A program made the position numbers and the translations under genes. A stretch of DNA of 64,000 nt from Lactobacillus sp. UBA5804. Its GTDB lineage: Bacteria > Bacillota > Bacilli > Lactobacillales > Lactobacillaceae. The notes below the pieces were generated by a model. The model was not told the origin of the DNA. It saw nothing but the letters and a program-made list of their open reading frames with translations, and did not search any database. Positions within the stretch are counted from its first letter, which is position 1, and every line of letters starts with the position of its first letter. Where the stretch lies: assembly GCA_002418055.1 (NCBI GenBank), contig DIDI01000037.1, positions 75,331-139,330 on the forward strand, in the 5' to 3' direction. Of this stretch, positions 19,116 to 29,153 are shown piece after piece.

Positions 19116-19955
19116 ATGATGCCAGAAAATATGACGCCAAATCAACCAGAAGTCAATCTTATTATTATCTCTGATGCGGCTGGCGATACCGCTTATAAGA
19201 ATGCGGTCGCAGCAGCTGCTCAATTTCCCGGAGCGAAAGTAAATTATCGCCGCTACCCGTTCGTGACGGACAAGACAAAACTCGCACAGACCTTAACTGA
19301 AATTGCGAAGTTTCCTCACCTTGTCATTTTATACAGCCTCGTCAGTGACCAAATGCAGCTACCGGTAATCCGCTTTGCACGAGAACAGCAAGCACCAAGT
19401 GTAGATGTTTTGTCACCTGTAGTCGAGGCAATCACTAAAGTGAGCGGCCTGCGGCCGGACGAAAAGGTCGGCGCACAACACCAGTTAAATCAAAAATACT
19501 TTGACCGGATTTCAGCTATGGAATTTGCCGTGATGTACGATGACGGGAAGGATCCTAAGGGCTTTATTGAAGCCGATGTGGTACTACTAGGTGTATCTAG
19601 AACTTCTAAGACGCCGCTATCACTATTTCTTGCTAACAAGAACCTGAAAGTTGCCAACTTACCATTGGTACCAGAGACCCACATTCCGAAAGAAATTTAC
19701 CAAATCAATCCTAAAAAGATTATCGGACTGATGAACGACGCCTCCGTTTTAAATGAAATTCGGCGCCAGCGGATGATTGCTTATGGTCTAAATCCTGAGA
19801 CAACCTATTCTAACATGGATTCGATTAATAAAGAACTGGCTTCGGCCCAGGCGCTTTACGATCAACTTGGCTGCTACGTGATCAATGTCGCCAAACGCTC
19901 TATCGAAGAAACGGCAGCACTCATCATGAACCATCTAGGATTAGATGACGAGTAA
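19116..19955 (+). CDS. Pyruvate,phosphate/water dikinase regulatory protein (DUF299, PpsR/YqfL-like)
   Basis: ADP-dependent kinase/Pi-dependent pyrophosphorylase of the DUF299 family, which switches PEP synthase or pyruvate phosphate dikinase by threonine phosphorylation. The P-loop GVSRTSKTPLS lies near residue 155; IISDAAGDTA near the N-terminus and the closing SIEETAALIMNHLG are family marks. Length 279 is typical. Divergent from rpsU, as in other lactobacilli. No dikinase gene is in the window, so the target must lie elsewhere. SD AGAGGTG serves either of two adjacent ATGs. Confidence 0.9.
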   Translation: MMPENMTPNQPEVNLIIISDAAGDTAYKNAVAAAAQFPGAKVNYRRYPFVTDKTKLAQTLTEIAKFPHLVILYSLVSDQMQLPVIRFAREQQAPSVDVLSPVVEAITKVSGLRPDEKVGAQHQLNQKYFDRISAMEFAVMYDDGKDPKGFIEADVVLLGVSRTSKTPLSLFLANKNLKVANLPLVPETHIPKEIYQINPKKIIGLMNDASVLNEIRRQRMIAYGLNPETTYSNMDSINKELASAQALYDQLGCYVINVAKRSIEETAALIMNHLGLDDE

Positions 19956-19974
19956 TCTGCTTTAATATCAATAT

Positions 19975-20012
19975 CAAAAAAGCCGTCATTTTATCCGTGA
20001 CAGCTTTTTTCT
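19975..20012. terminator. Bidirectional terminator between convergent genes
   Basis: AAAAAAGC-GTCA ... TGAC-GCTTTTTT arms. It serves the dikinase regulator on the plus strand and yitT on the minus strand. Confidence 0.8.
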
Positions 20013-20017
20013 TTTGG

Positions 20018-20899
20018 CTAAACTAATGTTTGTTCTTTAAAGCGGCCATAGACTTTAGCCACTTCGCTCACGCTCATAAAAGCATAACGATCGCAGTTAT
20101 AAACGATGTTATGAATATCATATAAATCAGATCGGTCAATAATGGTAATCAGAATTTCCTTCTCACTGTGAGCATAAGCCCCTTCAGCATCATGAATAAT
20201 CGTAATCCCGCGATGCATCGTATTTTGAATCCCAGCAATAATTTGCTTGGGATGGTCGGTGACAATCATGGCCTGCATCTTCTGGTGTCTAGTGTAGACA
20301 CCATCAATCACTTGGCCATTAATAAAAATGGTTAAGGCCGTGTAAAGTGCCCGAGTCCAACCAAAGACAAAGCCGGCACAAACCACAATCACAAGATTAA
20401 TTAAAATATTAATCTTGCCATAACTAGCACCCGTCTTAAGACGAATAACAATCCCGATAATATCGAGTCCACCAGTGGAAATCCCATTTTTTAGCGCAAA
20501 GCCAGTACCGACACCGTTGATTACCCCACCAAAAATAGCAGCTAGTAATGGATCCAAATGAACGTTCAAAGGTTGAACTATGTGCATCATGACCGCACCT
20601 AAGACCACCGCGACAATCGTGAAAAAGGTAAACTTATGACCTATTTTAAACCAACCTAACACAAAAATCGGAATATTCAGGACAAAATATAAAGTTGACG
20701 TCGATAATGGCGATGGAAAATAACGTAGGCTCAAGGAATGGATAACTTGAGCAAAACCAGTAATCCCAGACGAATACATCCGGCCAGGTTCCCAGAAAAA
20801 ATTCAGGGCAACGGCAACCGCAATTGAATAGAAAAAGGCTGCTGATAATTTCGCCCAAAAATTATAACGGCGACTAAATTGATTTAAAAAGTTATCCAT
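20018..20899 (-). CDS. YitT family membrane protein (DUF161/DUF2179)
   Basis: Conserved Gram-positive membrane protein of unknown function. Residues about 15-200 carry five hydrophobic spans, including NGISTGGLDIIGIVI, and the C-terminal 80 residues form the soluble DUF2179 part (MQAMIVTDHPKQIIAGI... KEILITIIDRSDL), a ferredoxin-like domain probably in the cytoplasm. Length 293 is typical. Single-gene transcript. Confidence 0.88.
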   Translation of the reverse strand: MDNFLNQFSRRYNFWAKLSAAFFYSIAVAVALNFFWEPGRMYSSGITGFAQVIHSLSLRYFPSPLSTSTLYFVLNIPIFVLGWFKIGHKFTFFTIVAVVLGAVMMHIVQPLNVHLDPLLAAIFGGVINGVGTGFALKNGISTGGLDIIGIVIRLKTGASYGKINILINLVIVVCAGFVFGWTRALYTALTIFINGQVIDGVYTRHQKMQAMIVTDHPKQIIAGIQNTMHRGITIIHDAEGAYAHSEKEILITIIDRSDLYDIHNIVYNCDRYAFMSVSEVAKVYGRFKEQTLV

Positions 20900-20970
20900 G
20901 ACTGACGATACTCCCTAGCCCTTCCAAAGATTATGTCTAGTGTAGCAAAACTTCCCTGACTGACCAAGAG

Positions 20971-21414
20971 CTAATTTGATTTGGCTTGAAAAAGGGGCAA
21001 GTAATCGCTGTATCCTGCCACTGCTAATTCTGCTACGGGAATAAAGCGCAAACTCGCCGAATTAATACAATACCGCAAGCCGCCTTGGTCACTCGGGCCA
21101 TCTGTAAAGACATGCCCTAGATGCGATTGTGCATCTGGCGATGTCACTTCAACGCGTTCCATGCCCCAACTCTGGTCACGTTTTTCACGTAATTTCGTGA
21201 TTGGCTTGGTAAAAGCTGGCCAACCACAACCGGAATCGTATTTATCAAGACTTGAAAAAAGTGGCTCACCAGAAACCACATCAACATAAATACCTGGTTC
21301 AAAAAAGGCATCATACTTTCCTGTGAAGGCACGTTCAGTAGCGGCCTTTTGGGTCACTTGATAAGCAGTCTGATCTAATTGTGCTAAACGCCGTGCTTTT
21401 GCTGCTGGATTCAT
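20971..21414 (-). CDS. msrB: Peptide-methionine (R)-S-oxide reductase
   Basis: Reduces the R-epimer of methionine sulfoxide in oxidised proteins. [12 protein letters not shown] near residue 65, [11 protein letters not shown] near 100 and the catalytic Cys in [12 protein letters not shown] near 120 are intact. The zinc-binding CxxC pairs found in some MsrB proteins are missing, as in several Firmicutes. The frame extends 4 codons further to an ATG that directly abuts the only SD-like run (GAGAAAGG), so the downstream ATG, or the GTG before it, is preferred. No msrA is adjacent. Confidence 0.92.
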   Translation of the reverse strand: MNPAAKARRLAQLDQTAYQVTQKAATERAFTGKYDAFFEPGIYVDVVSGEPLFSSLDKYDSGCGWPAFTKPITKLREKRDQSWGMERVEVTSPDAQSHLGHVFTDGPSDQGGLRYCINSASLRFIPVAELAVAGYSDYLPLFQAKSN

Positions 21415-21484
21415 CACTTCTACCATCCTTTCTCAGTAGCTTAATTTTAACAAATAAACTGGTCGGAAGAAACTTTCCCCACCT

Positions 21485-21522
21485 AAAAAAATAGCCGTAC
21501 GCTCCTTGCGTACGACTATTTC
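21485..21522 (-). terminator. Terminator of hisS-aspS
   Basis: AAATAG-CGTACGC ... GCGTACG-CTATTT arms, with the T-run on the minus strand, just after the aspS stop. Confidence 0.85.
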
Positions 21523-21531
21523 AATTAATAA

Positions 21532-23304
21532 TTACTCCGCATCATCGGTCGTTGTAATTGCTAATTCGGCTAACTGCTTCGGTGCAACTGGTGATGGTGA
21601 CTTCATCATCGGTTCACTCGCATTAGAGTTCTTAGGGAAGGCAGTCACATCGCGAATATTGTCTTGCCCAGCTAAAATCATCGCAAACCGGTCAAGGCCA
21701 ATCGCGAGTCCAGCATGAGGTGGGAAGCCCAAGTCTAAGGCATCTAGCAAGAAGCCAAATTGCGCGTAGGCTTTCTCCTTGGTGAACCCTAAAGCCTTAA
21801 ACATCTTAAGTTGAATATCTTTCTTATGGATACGGATGGAACCACCACCAATTTCATAGCCATTCAAGACAATATCGTAACTTCTTGCATGTGCCTTATG
21901 CGGCTCTGTTTCTAGCAGTTCAATCCCCTTGTCATCTGGCATGGTGAAGGGATGGTGCGCGGCAATCCAGCGCTTAGCGCCTTCATCATATTCAAACAAT
22001 GGCCAATCAACCACCCATTCAAAGTGGTAGTCGTCTTTAGAAACCATATTCTGTTCCAGTGCACAACTCCGGCGCAAGTAGCCTAAACTATCACAGCAGA
22101 CTTTCCATTGATCAGCCACGAACAACAATAATTCTCCACCTTTAAGCTCATAAGTCGTCTTTAAAGCAGCTGCTTCAGTTTCAGAAATAAAGTGAGCAAT
22201 CGGACCAGAGAACTTGCCATCTTCAAACTTCATCCAAGCTAGGCCCTTGGCATGGAAACGTTTGATGTAGTCTTGCTTCGCTTCAATTTGCTTGCGAGAA
22301 TAAGCCTTCGCACCACCAGGGATGGCAATGGCCTTCACAAAGCCACCTGCCGCAATCGCACCAGCAAAGACCTTAAACTTGCTGTCCTTAAAGACGTCAT
22401 TCAAGTTCTTAATCTTCATATCAAACCGCATGTCAGGCTTGTCACTACCATAATCATTCATCGCGTCATCCCATGTAATTCTTGGGAGCGGCAATTTCAA
22501 ATCAATCCCTTTAGTGTCATGCATAACTTTTTGCAATAACGCTTCGGTGTAATCTTGAACGCCTTGTTCATCAATAAAGGATGTTTCCATATCGATTTGC
22601 GTAAATTCAGGCTGCCGATCGCCGCGCAAGTCTTCATCCCGGAAACAGCGGGCAACTTGATAATACTTATCAAAGCCGGCCCCCATCAGCAATTGCTTAA
22701 AGAGTTGTGGGGATTGTGGTAAAGCGTAAAAACTACCTGGATGTTCCCGTGATGGAACTAAGTAGTCACGCGCACCTTCCGGCGTTGATTTACCAAGAAT
22801 TGGCGTTTCGACGTTAATAAAACCAGCTTGATCGAAGTAGGCATGAGTCGCGGTTAAAATTTTAGAACGCAGCCATAACGCTTGTTGCAACTTCTTGCGG
22901 CGTAAATCTAAATAGCGGTACTTCCAGCGCGTTTGTTCAGTAGCTTGCAAATCATCCTTAACTTCAAATGGCAATGCTTTTGCCTTGTTTAAGACGGTGA
23001 TTTGACTGACGTTAATCTCCACTTCACCAGTCTTCATATCGGGATTAACACTAGCCCGCTTAACGACCAAGCCCTTAATTTCAACGACATCTTCTGAGCC
23101 TAAAGCCCCTGCGGCTGAGAGTAAATCAGCGTTAGCATCTTGGGTGGCAACGACTTGAACAATTCCCGCGCGGTCACGTAAATCGATAAAAATCAAATTA
23201 CCTAAATTGCGAACGCGTTGCACCCAACCAAACAGGATCACATTCTGATTGAGATAGTCAGCCGTAATATTGCCGCAATAATCAGTTCTTTTGTCTAACT
23301 TCAT
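21532..23304 (-). CDS. aspS: Aspartate--tRNA ligase
   Basis: Class IIb synthetase that charges tRNA-Asp. The N-terminal OB anticodon-binding domain ([30 protein letters not shown]) is followed by the catalytic core with [22 protein letters not shown], then [21 protein letters not shown] (motif 2), the bacterial insert, and [15 protein letters not shown] (motif 3). Length 590 is normal for the bacterial enzyme. It follows hisS by 18 nt and has no promoter of its own, so both depend on the T-box upstream of hisS. Confidence 0.98.
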   Translation of the reverse strand: MKLDKRTDYCGNITADYLNQNVILFGWVQRVRNLGNLIFIDLRDRAGIVQVVATQDANADLLSAAGALGSEDVVEIKGLVVKRASVNPDMKTGEVEINVSQITVLNKAKALPFEVKDDLQATEQTRWKYRYLDLRRKKLQQALWLRSKILTATHAYFDQAGFINVETPILGKSTPEGARDYLVPSREHPGSFYALPQSPQLFKQLLMGAGFDKYYQVARCFRDEDLRGDRQPEFTQIDMETSFIDEQGVQDYTEALLQKVMHDTKGIDLKLPLPRITWDDAMNDYGSDKPDMRFDMKIKNLNDVFKDSKFKVFAGAIAAGGFVKAIAIPGGAKAYSRKQIEAKQDYIKRFHAKGLAWMKFEDGKFSGPIAHFISETEAAALKTTYELKGGELLLFVADQWKVCCDSLGYLRRSCALEQNMVSKDDYHFEWVVDWPLFEYDEGAKRWIAAHHPFTMPDDKGIELLETEPHKAHARSYDIVLNGYEIGGGSIRIHKKDIQLKMFKALGFTKEKAYAQFGFLLDALDLGFPPHAGLAIGLDRFAMILAGQDNIRDVTAFPKNSNASEPMMKSPSPVAPKQLAELAITTTDDAE

Positions 23305-23322
23305 TGTCTCTAATTCTTTCTA

Positions 23323-24603
23323 TTATAAATTCTCAAGCACAGTCTTCATATCAGTTAAAGCTTCGCGTTTCACAGCAATTTGCTGGCCATCACTAAGCCG
23401 TTTGAGCTGGACCACACCAGCGGCTAAATCACGTTCACCAATAGTGATGACGTAACGTGCTGCTAAACGATCAGCCTTTTTAAACTGAGCCTTCAATTTC
23501 TTTTGGTCCACATCAAACTGAACTTGGTAACCTTGCGTGCGTAGTGCCCGAGCTAAACTAATCGTTTCAAAAGCGGTGCCTTCGCCAATATTAGTCAAGA
23601 AGAAATCAATCCCCTTAGCCGCAAATAAAGCTGGGTTCTGCTCGCATAAGACAAGCATCAAGCGCTCTTCACCAATTCCAAACCCAATGGCCGGCGTAGC
23701 GGGGCCAGAGAATTCCTCAACCAAATGATTATAGCGGCCACCACCTAAGATAGTCGTCGGCGAAGCCCAGAGCTTTTCATCGGCTACCATAAATTCAAAG
23801 ATGACGCCCGTATAATAATCAAGCCCGCGAACTAAATCATTGTCAATCACATAATCGACCTTTAAAGCCGTCAGCGTTTGGGTGATTTGCTCAAACTTGG
23901 CTTTAGATTCGTCATCAAGATAATCGATAATCTTCGGTGCAGCTGCCAAAAATTGCTTATCTTGATCTTCCTTGGAGTCAAGAATTCGTAACGGATTCGT
24001 CGTCAGTCGGCGCTGGCTATCAGCCGAGAGTTGCGCTTTAAGCGGCGTAAAGTAGCTAACTAAAGCATCATGATAAGCGCTGCGAACAGCCGCATTACCT
24101 AAAGAATTAAGGTGCAGTTCAAAGTGCTTAACCCCTAGTTCATGCAATAAATCATTGGCCATCACAATCGTTTCAACATCGGATAAATAACTATCTGAGC
24201 CAAAACTCTCGACCCCAATTTGGTGAAATTCACGCTGGCGCCCCGCTTGTGGGCGCTCATAGCGAAAAGTTGCAGCCAAATAATAAACATTAAACGGTTT
24301 AACATGATCCGGGCCATAAATCTTATCTTCAACGTAGGCACGCACCACACCAGCTGTCCCTTCTGGACGTAAAGCTATGTGTCGGCCACCCTTATCCTCG
24401 AAGTCATACATTTCTTTTTCAACGATATCGCTCGACTCACCACTAGAGCGCGAGAAAACCTCATAATTTTCAAAAATTGGCGTTCGAATTTCACCGTAAC
24501 CAGCTCGTTTGAAGAACGAACGGGCAACACTTTCGACTTTTTCCCAATCTGATGAAGTTTCCGGTAAGATATCAACCGTTCCCTTTGGTTTTTGTACTCT
24601 CAT
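23323..24603 (-). CDS. hisS: Histidine--tRNA ligase
   Basis: Class II synthetase that charges tRNA-His. [20 protein letters not shown] begins the protein; motif 2 is [24 protein letters not shown] near 115, and the histidine-specific signature [15 protein letters not shown] lies near 260. C-terminal anticodon-binding domain follows from about 330. Length 426. GGGTGG precedes the ATG by 5 nt. First gene of hisS-aspS. Confidence 0.98.
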   Translation of the reverse strand: MRVQKPKGTVDILPETSSDWEKVESVARSFFKRAGYGEIRTPIFENYEVFSRSSGESSDIVEKEMYDFEDKGGRHIALRPEGTAGVVRAYVEDKIYGPDHVKPFNVYYLAATFRYERPQAGRQREFHQIGVESFGSDSYLSDVETIVMANDLLHELGVKHFELHLNSLGNAAVRSAYHDALVSYFTPLKAQLSADSQRRLTTNPLRILDSKEDQDKQFLAAAPKIIDYLDDESKAKFEQITQTLTALKVDYVIDNDLVRGLDYYTGVIFEFMVADEKLWASPTTILGGGRYNHLVEEFSGPATPAIGFGIGEERLMLVLCEQNPALFAAKGIDFFLTNIGEGTAFETISLARALRTQGYQVQFDVDQKKLKAQFKKADRLAARYVITIGERDLAAGVVQLKRLSDGQQIAVKREALTDMKTVLENL

Positions 24604-24623
24604 CTAATCCACCCTTTTAGTAT

Positions 24624-24830
24624 AAAAAAAGCGTCCTTGACAACTGTCAAGGGCGCTAATGCACGGTACCACCTTTTATTTGCTACGATTAACGCTCGCG
24701 ACACGTATGATTACCTGTTAAAGTGGTCACAGACTTCCCATCCCTATACTCTCTCAGCACTTGAGTACTCTCTGTATCGATGCCAAAGCCTTCAATTCTT
24801 CGTTCTTGGTAATTGAGTTAAGGATATTAT
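24624..24830 (-). promoter_or_regulatory. T-box riboswitch of hisS-aspS with GAC/CAC at the specifier
   Basis: The T-box AAAGGTGGTACCGTGC lies at 24677..24662 and is followed by the terminator GCGTCCTTGACA/TGTCAAGGGCGC with a T-run ending near 24624. In the stem I region the minus strand reads GTGACCACTT: CAC (24725..24723), a His codon, stands at the specifier position when aligned with the glycine and methionine T-boxes of this window, and GAC (24728..24726), an Asp codon, directly precedes it. The operon encodes exactly those two synthetases. Confidence 0.9.
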
Positions 24831-24862
24831 TTTCATTCGGGAAAGTCAACCATCTTTTAGGA

Positions 24863-25303
24863 TTAATCGGCGTCTAACACTAAAGTAAACGGCCCATCAT
24901 TAACCAACTGCACCTGCATATCAGCCCCAAAATGACCAGTAGCCACCTCAATCCCCGCTTGCATCAGCGTGTGATTAAAGAGCTGCCATAATGGCTTGGC
25001 TGTTTCTGGCCGCATCGCCTCAGTAAAGCTTGGCCGATTACCATGATTTATATTGGCCAGCAAGGTAAACTGACTCACGCTCAGCACCGCTCCAGCCACG
25101 GCTTTGATATTAAGGTTAGTTTTTCCCGCAGTATCTGCAAAAATACGTAGCTTAGCGACTTTTTGCGCTAGCTTGACCACGCTAGTTTGCTGATCACCTT
25201 CCTGTAAACCCACGAATAATAACAGTCCAGGGCCAATACTAGCCACCTGATGCTCAGCAATAGTTACGGCCGCTTGTTTGACACGTTGCACCACGACCCG
25301 CAT
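24863..25303 (-). CDS. dtd: D-aminoacyl-tRNA deacylase
   Basis: Removes D-amino acids, and glycine from mischarged tRNA-Ala. [15 protein letters not shown] opens the protein; [24 protein letters not shown] (the SQFTL active-site motif) lies near 78, and the end carries the Gly-cisPro-like [11 protein letters not shown]. Length 146. It starts on the stop codon of rel (TAATG), a coupling common in Firmicutes. Confidence 0.96.
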   Translation of the reverse strand: MRVVVQRVKQAAVTIAEHQVASIGPGLLLFVGLQEGDQQTSVVKLAQKVAKLRIFADTAGKTNLNIKAVAGAVLSVSQFTLLANINHGNRPSFTEAMRPETAKPLWQLFNHTLMQAGIEVATGHFGADMQVQLVNDGPFTLVLDAD

Positions 25304-27540
25304 TAATTAGCCGTCCGTTTCGTTTCATAGACGTCTGGTAAATCACGCAGTTTCGCTAACACATCATCCAATTGCGCAACATTGCTGACGGTTAAGGTCA
25401 CATAAATGTGAGCGATGTTATCATCATTCACCTTACCGGAAATATTGGTGATGTTTTTAGTTAATGAATTTAACTTATTAATCACGTCACTTAATAAATT
25501 CGACCGGTTATAGCCAAACACCTCAATGTTGGCATTAAAACTCTGATGACTGCTTTCGTCCAAATTCTCCCAAGCAACTTCGATTAAGCGCCCTGGTTCA
25601 TTAGCAGCTTGCACCATATTATGACAATCTTGCCGGTGAATCGTCACGCCGCGCCCTTTGGTGACATAACCCACAATCGGATCGCCCGGTACGGGATTGC
25701 AACACTTGGCGAGATGCTGCATTAAGTCGGAAACACCTTGAATGGTCACCCCATTTAGGTGAGGAACTTTCAGTACTGAACGATTCGCACTGTTATCGTC
25801 TTTTTTACTAGAAGTCTGGCCGGCACTAAGAATCTTTTCTTCGTACTCTTTTTGCTTTTTTTCTTCCTCTTCCTTACGTTGATCAGCCGTTAAACGGTTC
25901 ACCACACCGATGGCAGACACATCTCCAAAGCCAACTGAGGCAAACATCTCATCTTTATTATGAAAATTAAAATGTTCAATAATGTCTTCAAGGTGGTCTT
26001 TATCCAAAAAGTCGTTCGCATTGAAATCCTGATCACGCAAAATTTGACTAATCTCTTGTTGTCCACGCTCAATAGCTTGATTACGATCCAGCCCTTTGAA
26101 ATAACGCTTAATCTTATTACGAGCACGCGCGGTCTTCACCATATCAATCCAGTCGCGGCTCGGCTGAGCATTGCTCTGAGTGCTAATGCTGACCACATCA
26201 CCATTTTTTAATTTGTAATCAAGTGGCACTAATTTATCATTAACATTAGCACCAACGGCATGGCTACCCACCTGTGTATGAATCGCAAAGGCAAAATCAA
26301 GGGTCACACTACCTTTGGGTAGCTCATACACCTCACCTTTAGGCGTAAAGACATAGACCCGATCGGAGAAGATTTCATTCTTCACACTCTTCATAAACTC
26401 ATCGGCATCTTTAGTCTCATCCTTAAGCTCCAGGATTTCGCGTACCATATCAAGCCGATCACCCGAACTGTTTTTGGGCACGCTATTAAATTCACCACGC
26501 TTATAGGCCCAATGAGCTGCGACCCCATATTCAGCCACTTGGTGCATTTGTTCAGTTCGAATTTGAATTTCTAGGGGACGTCCACCAGGCCCGATAATTG
26601 TCGTATGGAGCGATTGGTAACCATTAGCCTTTGGTACCGCAATATAATCTTTAAAGCGGCCAGGCATTGGTTTCCACTTCGTATGAACTGCACCCAAGAC
26701 GGCATAACAATCTTTCACTGAGTGCACAATCACCCGAACTGCCAATAAGTCATAAATCTCATCGAAGTCCTTATGCTTATTGACCATTTTCTTGTAAATG
26801 GAATAAATGTGCTTCGGGCGACCATAGACTTCATATTTAATGCTTAAAGCGTCTAGCGTCTTCTTTAAAAAAGTAATCGTTTCTGAGATATATTGCTCAC
26901 GTTCGCTACGCTTGACATCCATCAAATTAACAATTCGATAATAAGCTTCCGGATTTAAATAATGGAAACTCATATCTTCTAGTTCCCATTTGACGGTCCC
27001 AATACCTAGTCGATCTGCGAGCGGCGCATAAATATCAATGGTTTCTGATGAAATACGCCGCTGTTTGTCAGGACGCAAATGCTGCAAGGTGTGCATGTTA
27101 TGCAATCTGTCAGCCAGCTTCACCATAATGACCCGGAGATCTTTAGCCATAGCGATCAACATTTTACGGTGATTTTCAGCTAAAAATTCTTGATGAGACT
27201 TATATTGATATTTATTAAGTTTTGTCACCCCATCGACAATGAAGGCAACATCAGCCCCGAAGTTCGTTTTAATATCATCGTTAGTCACCGGAGTATCTTC
27301 GACTGTATCATGCAAAAAGCCAGCTGCGACCGTATCTGGATCTAGACCAAGGGTTGCCACCGTTCCGGCCACCTGAGTCGGATGCACAATGTAAGGCTGC
27401 CCAGAAGCACGCTTTTGACCAGCATGGGCTTTAGCGGCATATTGATAAGCTTTTTCAACAAAAGCAACTTGATCAGCCGTCATATACTTTTGACATGCTG
27501 CAATCACCTGATCATGCGTCATTTCAACATATTTTGACAT
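25303..27540 (-). CDS. rel: Bifunctional (p)ppGpp synthetase/hydrolase (Rel)
   Basis: Stringent-response enzyme that makes and breaks (p)ppGpp. In order: HD hydrolase domain ([10 protein letters not shown], then [10 protein letters not shown] near 80), synthetase domain ([35 protein letters not shown]), TGS ([27 protein letters not shown]), zinc-finger/CC domain ([16 protein letters not shown]) and C-terminal ACT. The HD pair suggests hydrolase activity is retained. AAAGGAGG, 7 nt upstream, fixes the start at 27540 (745 residues). Confidence 0.97.
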   Translation of the reverse strand: MSKYVEMTHDQVIAACQKYMTADQVAFVEKAYQYAAKAHAGQKRASGQPYIVHPTQVAGTVATLGLDPDTVAAGFLHDTVEDTPVTNDDIKTNFGADVAFIVDGVTKLNKYQYKSHQEFLAENHRKMLIAMAKDLRVIMVKLADRLHNMHTLQHLRPDKQRRISSETIDIYAPLADRLGIGTVKWELEDMSFHYLNPEAYYRIVNLMDVKRSEREQYISETITFLKKTLDALSIKYEVYGRPKHIYSIYKKMVNKHKDFDEIYDLLAVRVIVHSVKDCYAVLGAVHTKWKPMPGRFKDYIAVPKANGYQSLHTTIIGPGGRPLEIQIRTEQMHQVAEYGVAAHWAYKRGEFNSVPKNSSGDRLDMVREILELKDETKDADEFMKSVKNEIFSDRVYVFTPKGEVYELPKGSVTLDFAFAIHTQVGSHAVGANVNDKLVPLDYKLKNGDVVSISTQSNAQPSRDWIDMVKTARARNKIKRYFKGLDRNQAIERGQQEISQILRDQDFNANDFLDKDHLEDIIEHFNFHNKDEMFASVGFGDVSAIGVVNRLTADQRKEEEEKKQKEYEEKILSAGQTSSKKDDNSANRSVLKVPHLNGVTIQGVSDLMQHLAKCCNPVPGDPIVGYVTKGRGVTIHRQDCHNMVQAANEPGRLIEVAWENLDESSHQSFNANIEVFGYNRSNLLSDVINKLNSLTKNITNISGKVNDDNIAHIYVTLTVSNVAQLDDVLAKLRDLPDVYETKRTAN

Positions 27541-27593
27541 CCGCTTGCCTCCTTTCAACTTGATCAGCTTTTTATTATTTTATTTTAACACTT

Positions 27594-28538
27594 TCACTTA
27601 GCTTTGCGAGTGATAATCAGACCTACCCAGCGTTTAGCCCGCAGGGTTAAATCAACCTGAAAGCCGTTATCTGTCAAGCTTGCCATCACTTTAGGGAGCT
27701 GTAAGTAATCAATCCCCGAGAAAATAACTCGGCCACCAGGCGCTAAATGTGATTGTAATTGCGAAATCAGCTGCAGTAAAATCTCGGCCAGAATATTAGC
27801 GACGATAATATCAAACTGACCACTGACATCAGCGAGCAAACTGGTATGTTGTAATTTTACATTAGTTAACCCATTCAATTGTAGATTAGTCGTAGCCGCA
27901 TCCATCGCTTCACTTGAGATGTCTGTGCCGAGCACTTCGGCTGCTCCCAATTTGGCAGCAGCAATCGCCAAAATACCAGACCCAGTGCCCACATCAACGA
28001 CCCGACAAGGCCGCACGAGACTTTGCTCTAATCCCATCATTGAAAGTTGCGTCGTTTCATGGTTGCCGGTTCCAAAAGCCAGACCCGGATCCATCTGCAA
28101 CAGTTGTTGATCCGCAAAGGCTGGTTGATAGTCTTCCCACTCTGGAACAATGGCGAGATGCCGAGAAAACGCAATCGGATGGTAATACTGCTGCCAAACG
28201 GTATTCCAATCCTCATCTTGAACATACTGGCTAACCAAAGTGCCGCTGCCAGTGGCCAGACCATAGCCAGCTAATTCTACCAATTTTTGCTTTAAAGCCA
28301 CTGCCAACTGGTCATAATCCGCCTCTTGGTCAAAATAAATAACCAAGCGCACGTCAGCTGGAATGTCAGTCAGCTGCTGCCAATCCACGACCGTTGAATC
28401 TTGTCTGTGACTAGCTTCTTCAAAGTCTCTGCGTCTAATAGCTTCAACACCCAAAGCACCCAGTTGGTCCTGACTATAGACGGTCAAGGCATCTTCGGAC
28501 TCTTGACTGGTTTCAAGTGTAACTTTTAATAATTTCAA
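27594..28538 (-). CDS. prmA: Ribosomal protein L11 methyltransferase
   Basis: SAM-dependent enzyme that methylates ribosomal protein uL11. The substrate-binding N-terminal domain is followed by the core: DPGLAFGTGNHETTQLSM near 150, VVDVGTGSGILAIAAAKLGA (motif I) near 180, and IIVANILAEILLQL (the N-[IL] motif IV) near 240. Length 314. The start is TTG, chosen because AAAGGAG lies 7 nt upstream; a nearby ATG is out of frame. Divergent from the YbaK-type gene. Confidence 0.95.
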   Translation of the reverse strand: MKLLKVTLETSQESEDALTVYSQDQLGALGVEAIRRRDFEEASHRQDSTVVDWQQLTDIPADVRLVIYFDQEADYDQLAVALKQKLVELAGYGLATGSGTLVSQYVQDEDWNTVWQQYYHPIAFSRHLAIVPEWEDYQPAFADQQLLQMDPGLAFGTGNHETTQLSMMGLEQSLVRPCRVVDVGTGSGILAIAAAKLGAAEVLGTDISSEAMDAATTNLQLNGLTNVKLQHTSLLADVSGQFDIIVANILAEILLQLISQLQSHLAPGGRVIFSGIDYLQLPKVMASLTDNGFQVDLTLRAKRWVGLIITRKAK

Positions 28539-28593
28539 TCATAATCTCCTTTTGTAAATCAGTGGGTAATGCTATCATGGATGCGGTGATAAT

Positions 28594-29097
28594 ATGTCAA
28601 AGAAGAAGAAAGCGCAACAACTCGCTAAAACATTAGTTGAAAAAATCTTAGATCAACATAAAATTAGCTACCGACAAGCTGAATTTCCAACCCACGAAGC
28701 ACATGGTGTCGCTCAAATGGACACTTCTATTTTAGCCGACCAAGCTCACTTGGTCTACAAAACCCTCGTGTGCGATGGAAATAAAACGGGCCCAGTGGTC
28801 GGCGTGGTGCCCATTACGGCCCACTTATCGATGAAAAAATTAGCTAAAATGTCTGACAATAAAAAATGTGAGCTCTTACCACTTAAACAGCTAGCTGCAA
28901 CTACTGGCTATGTTCACGGTGCGAATACTCCAATTGGAATTTATCATAGTCATAAATTACCAATTTATCTGGATAGCAGTATGGAAACTGAACCTGAAGT
29001 TGCTGTCTCTAGTGGCGTGGTTGGCCGTAGCATTTATTTAGCACCTGACGACTTAAAGACCATTTGTCATGGTAAATTCGGTGATTTATTAGAATAA
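28594..29097 (+). CDS. YbaK/EbsC-type Cys-tRNA(Pro)/aminoacyl-tRNA deacylase
   Basis: Stand-alone editing-domain protein of the YbaK superfamily, which hydrolyses mischarged aminoacyl-tRNA. HGVAQMDTSILADQAHLVYKTLVCDG lies near 50 with the usual lysine of the YKTLV block; later SGVVGRSIYLAPDDL is typical. Length 167. Exact substrate specificity within the family is not visible. Confidence 0.88.
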   Translation: MSKKKKAQQLAKTLVEKILDQHKISYRQAEFPTHEAHGVAQMDTSILADQAHLVYKTLVCDGNKTGPVVGVVPITAHLSMKKLAKMSDNKKCELLPLKQLAATTGYVHGANTPIGIYHSHKLPIYLDSSMETEPEVAVSSGVVGRSIYLAPDDLKTICHGKFGDLLE

Positions 29098-29107
29098 TTG
29101 ATGTAAG

Positions 29108-29140
29108 TAAAAAACAGTAGCCAGTGCTACTGTTTTTTAT
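29108..29140. terminator. Bidirectional terminator between ybaK-like and thrE genes
   Basis: AAAAAACAGTAGC-cagt-GCTACTGTTTTTT, a perfect 13-bp stem between two convergent genes. Confidence 0.9.
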
Positions 29141-29153
29141 TTTAAGCTCATTG

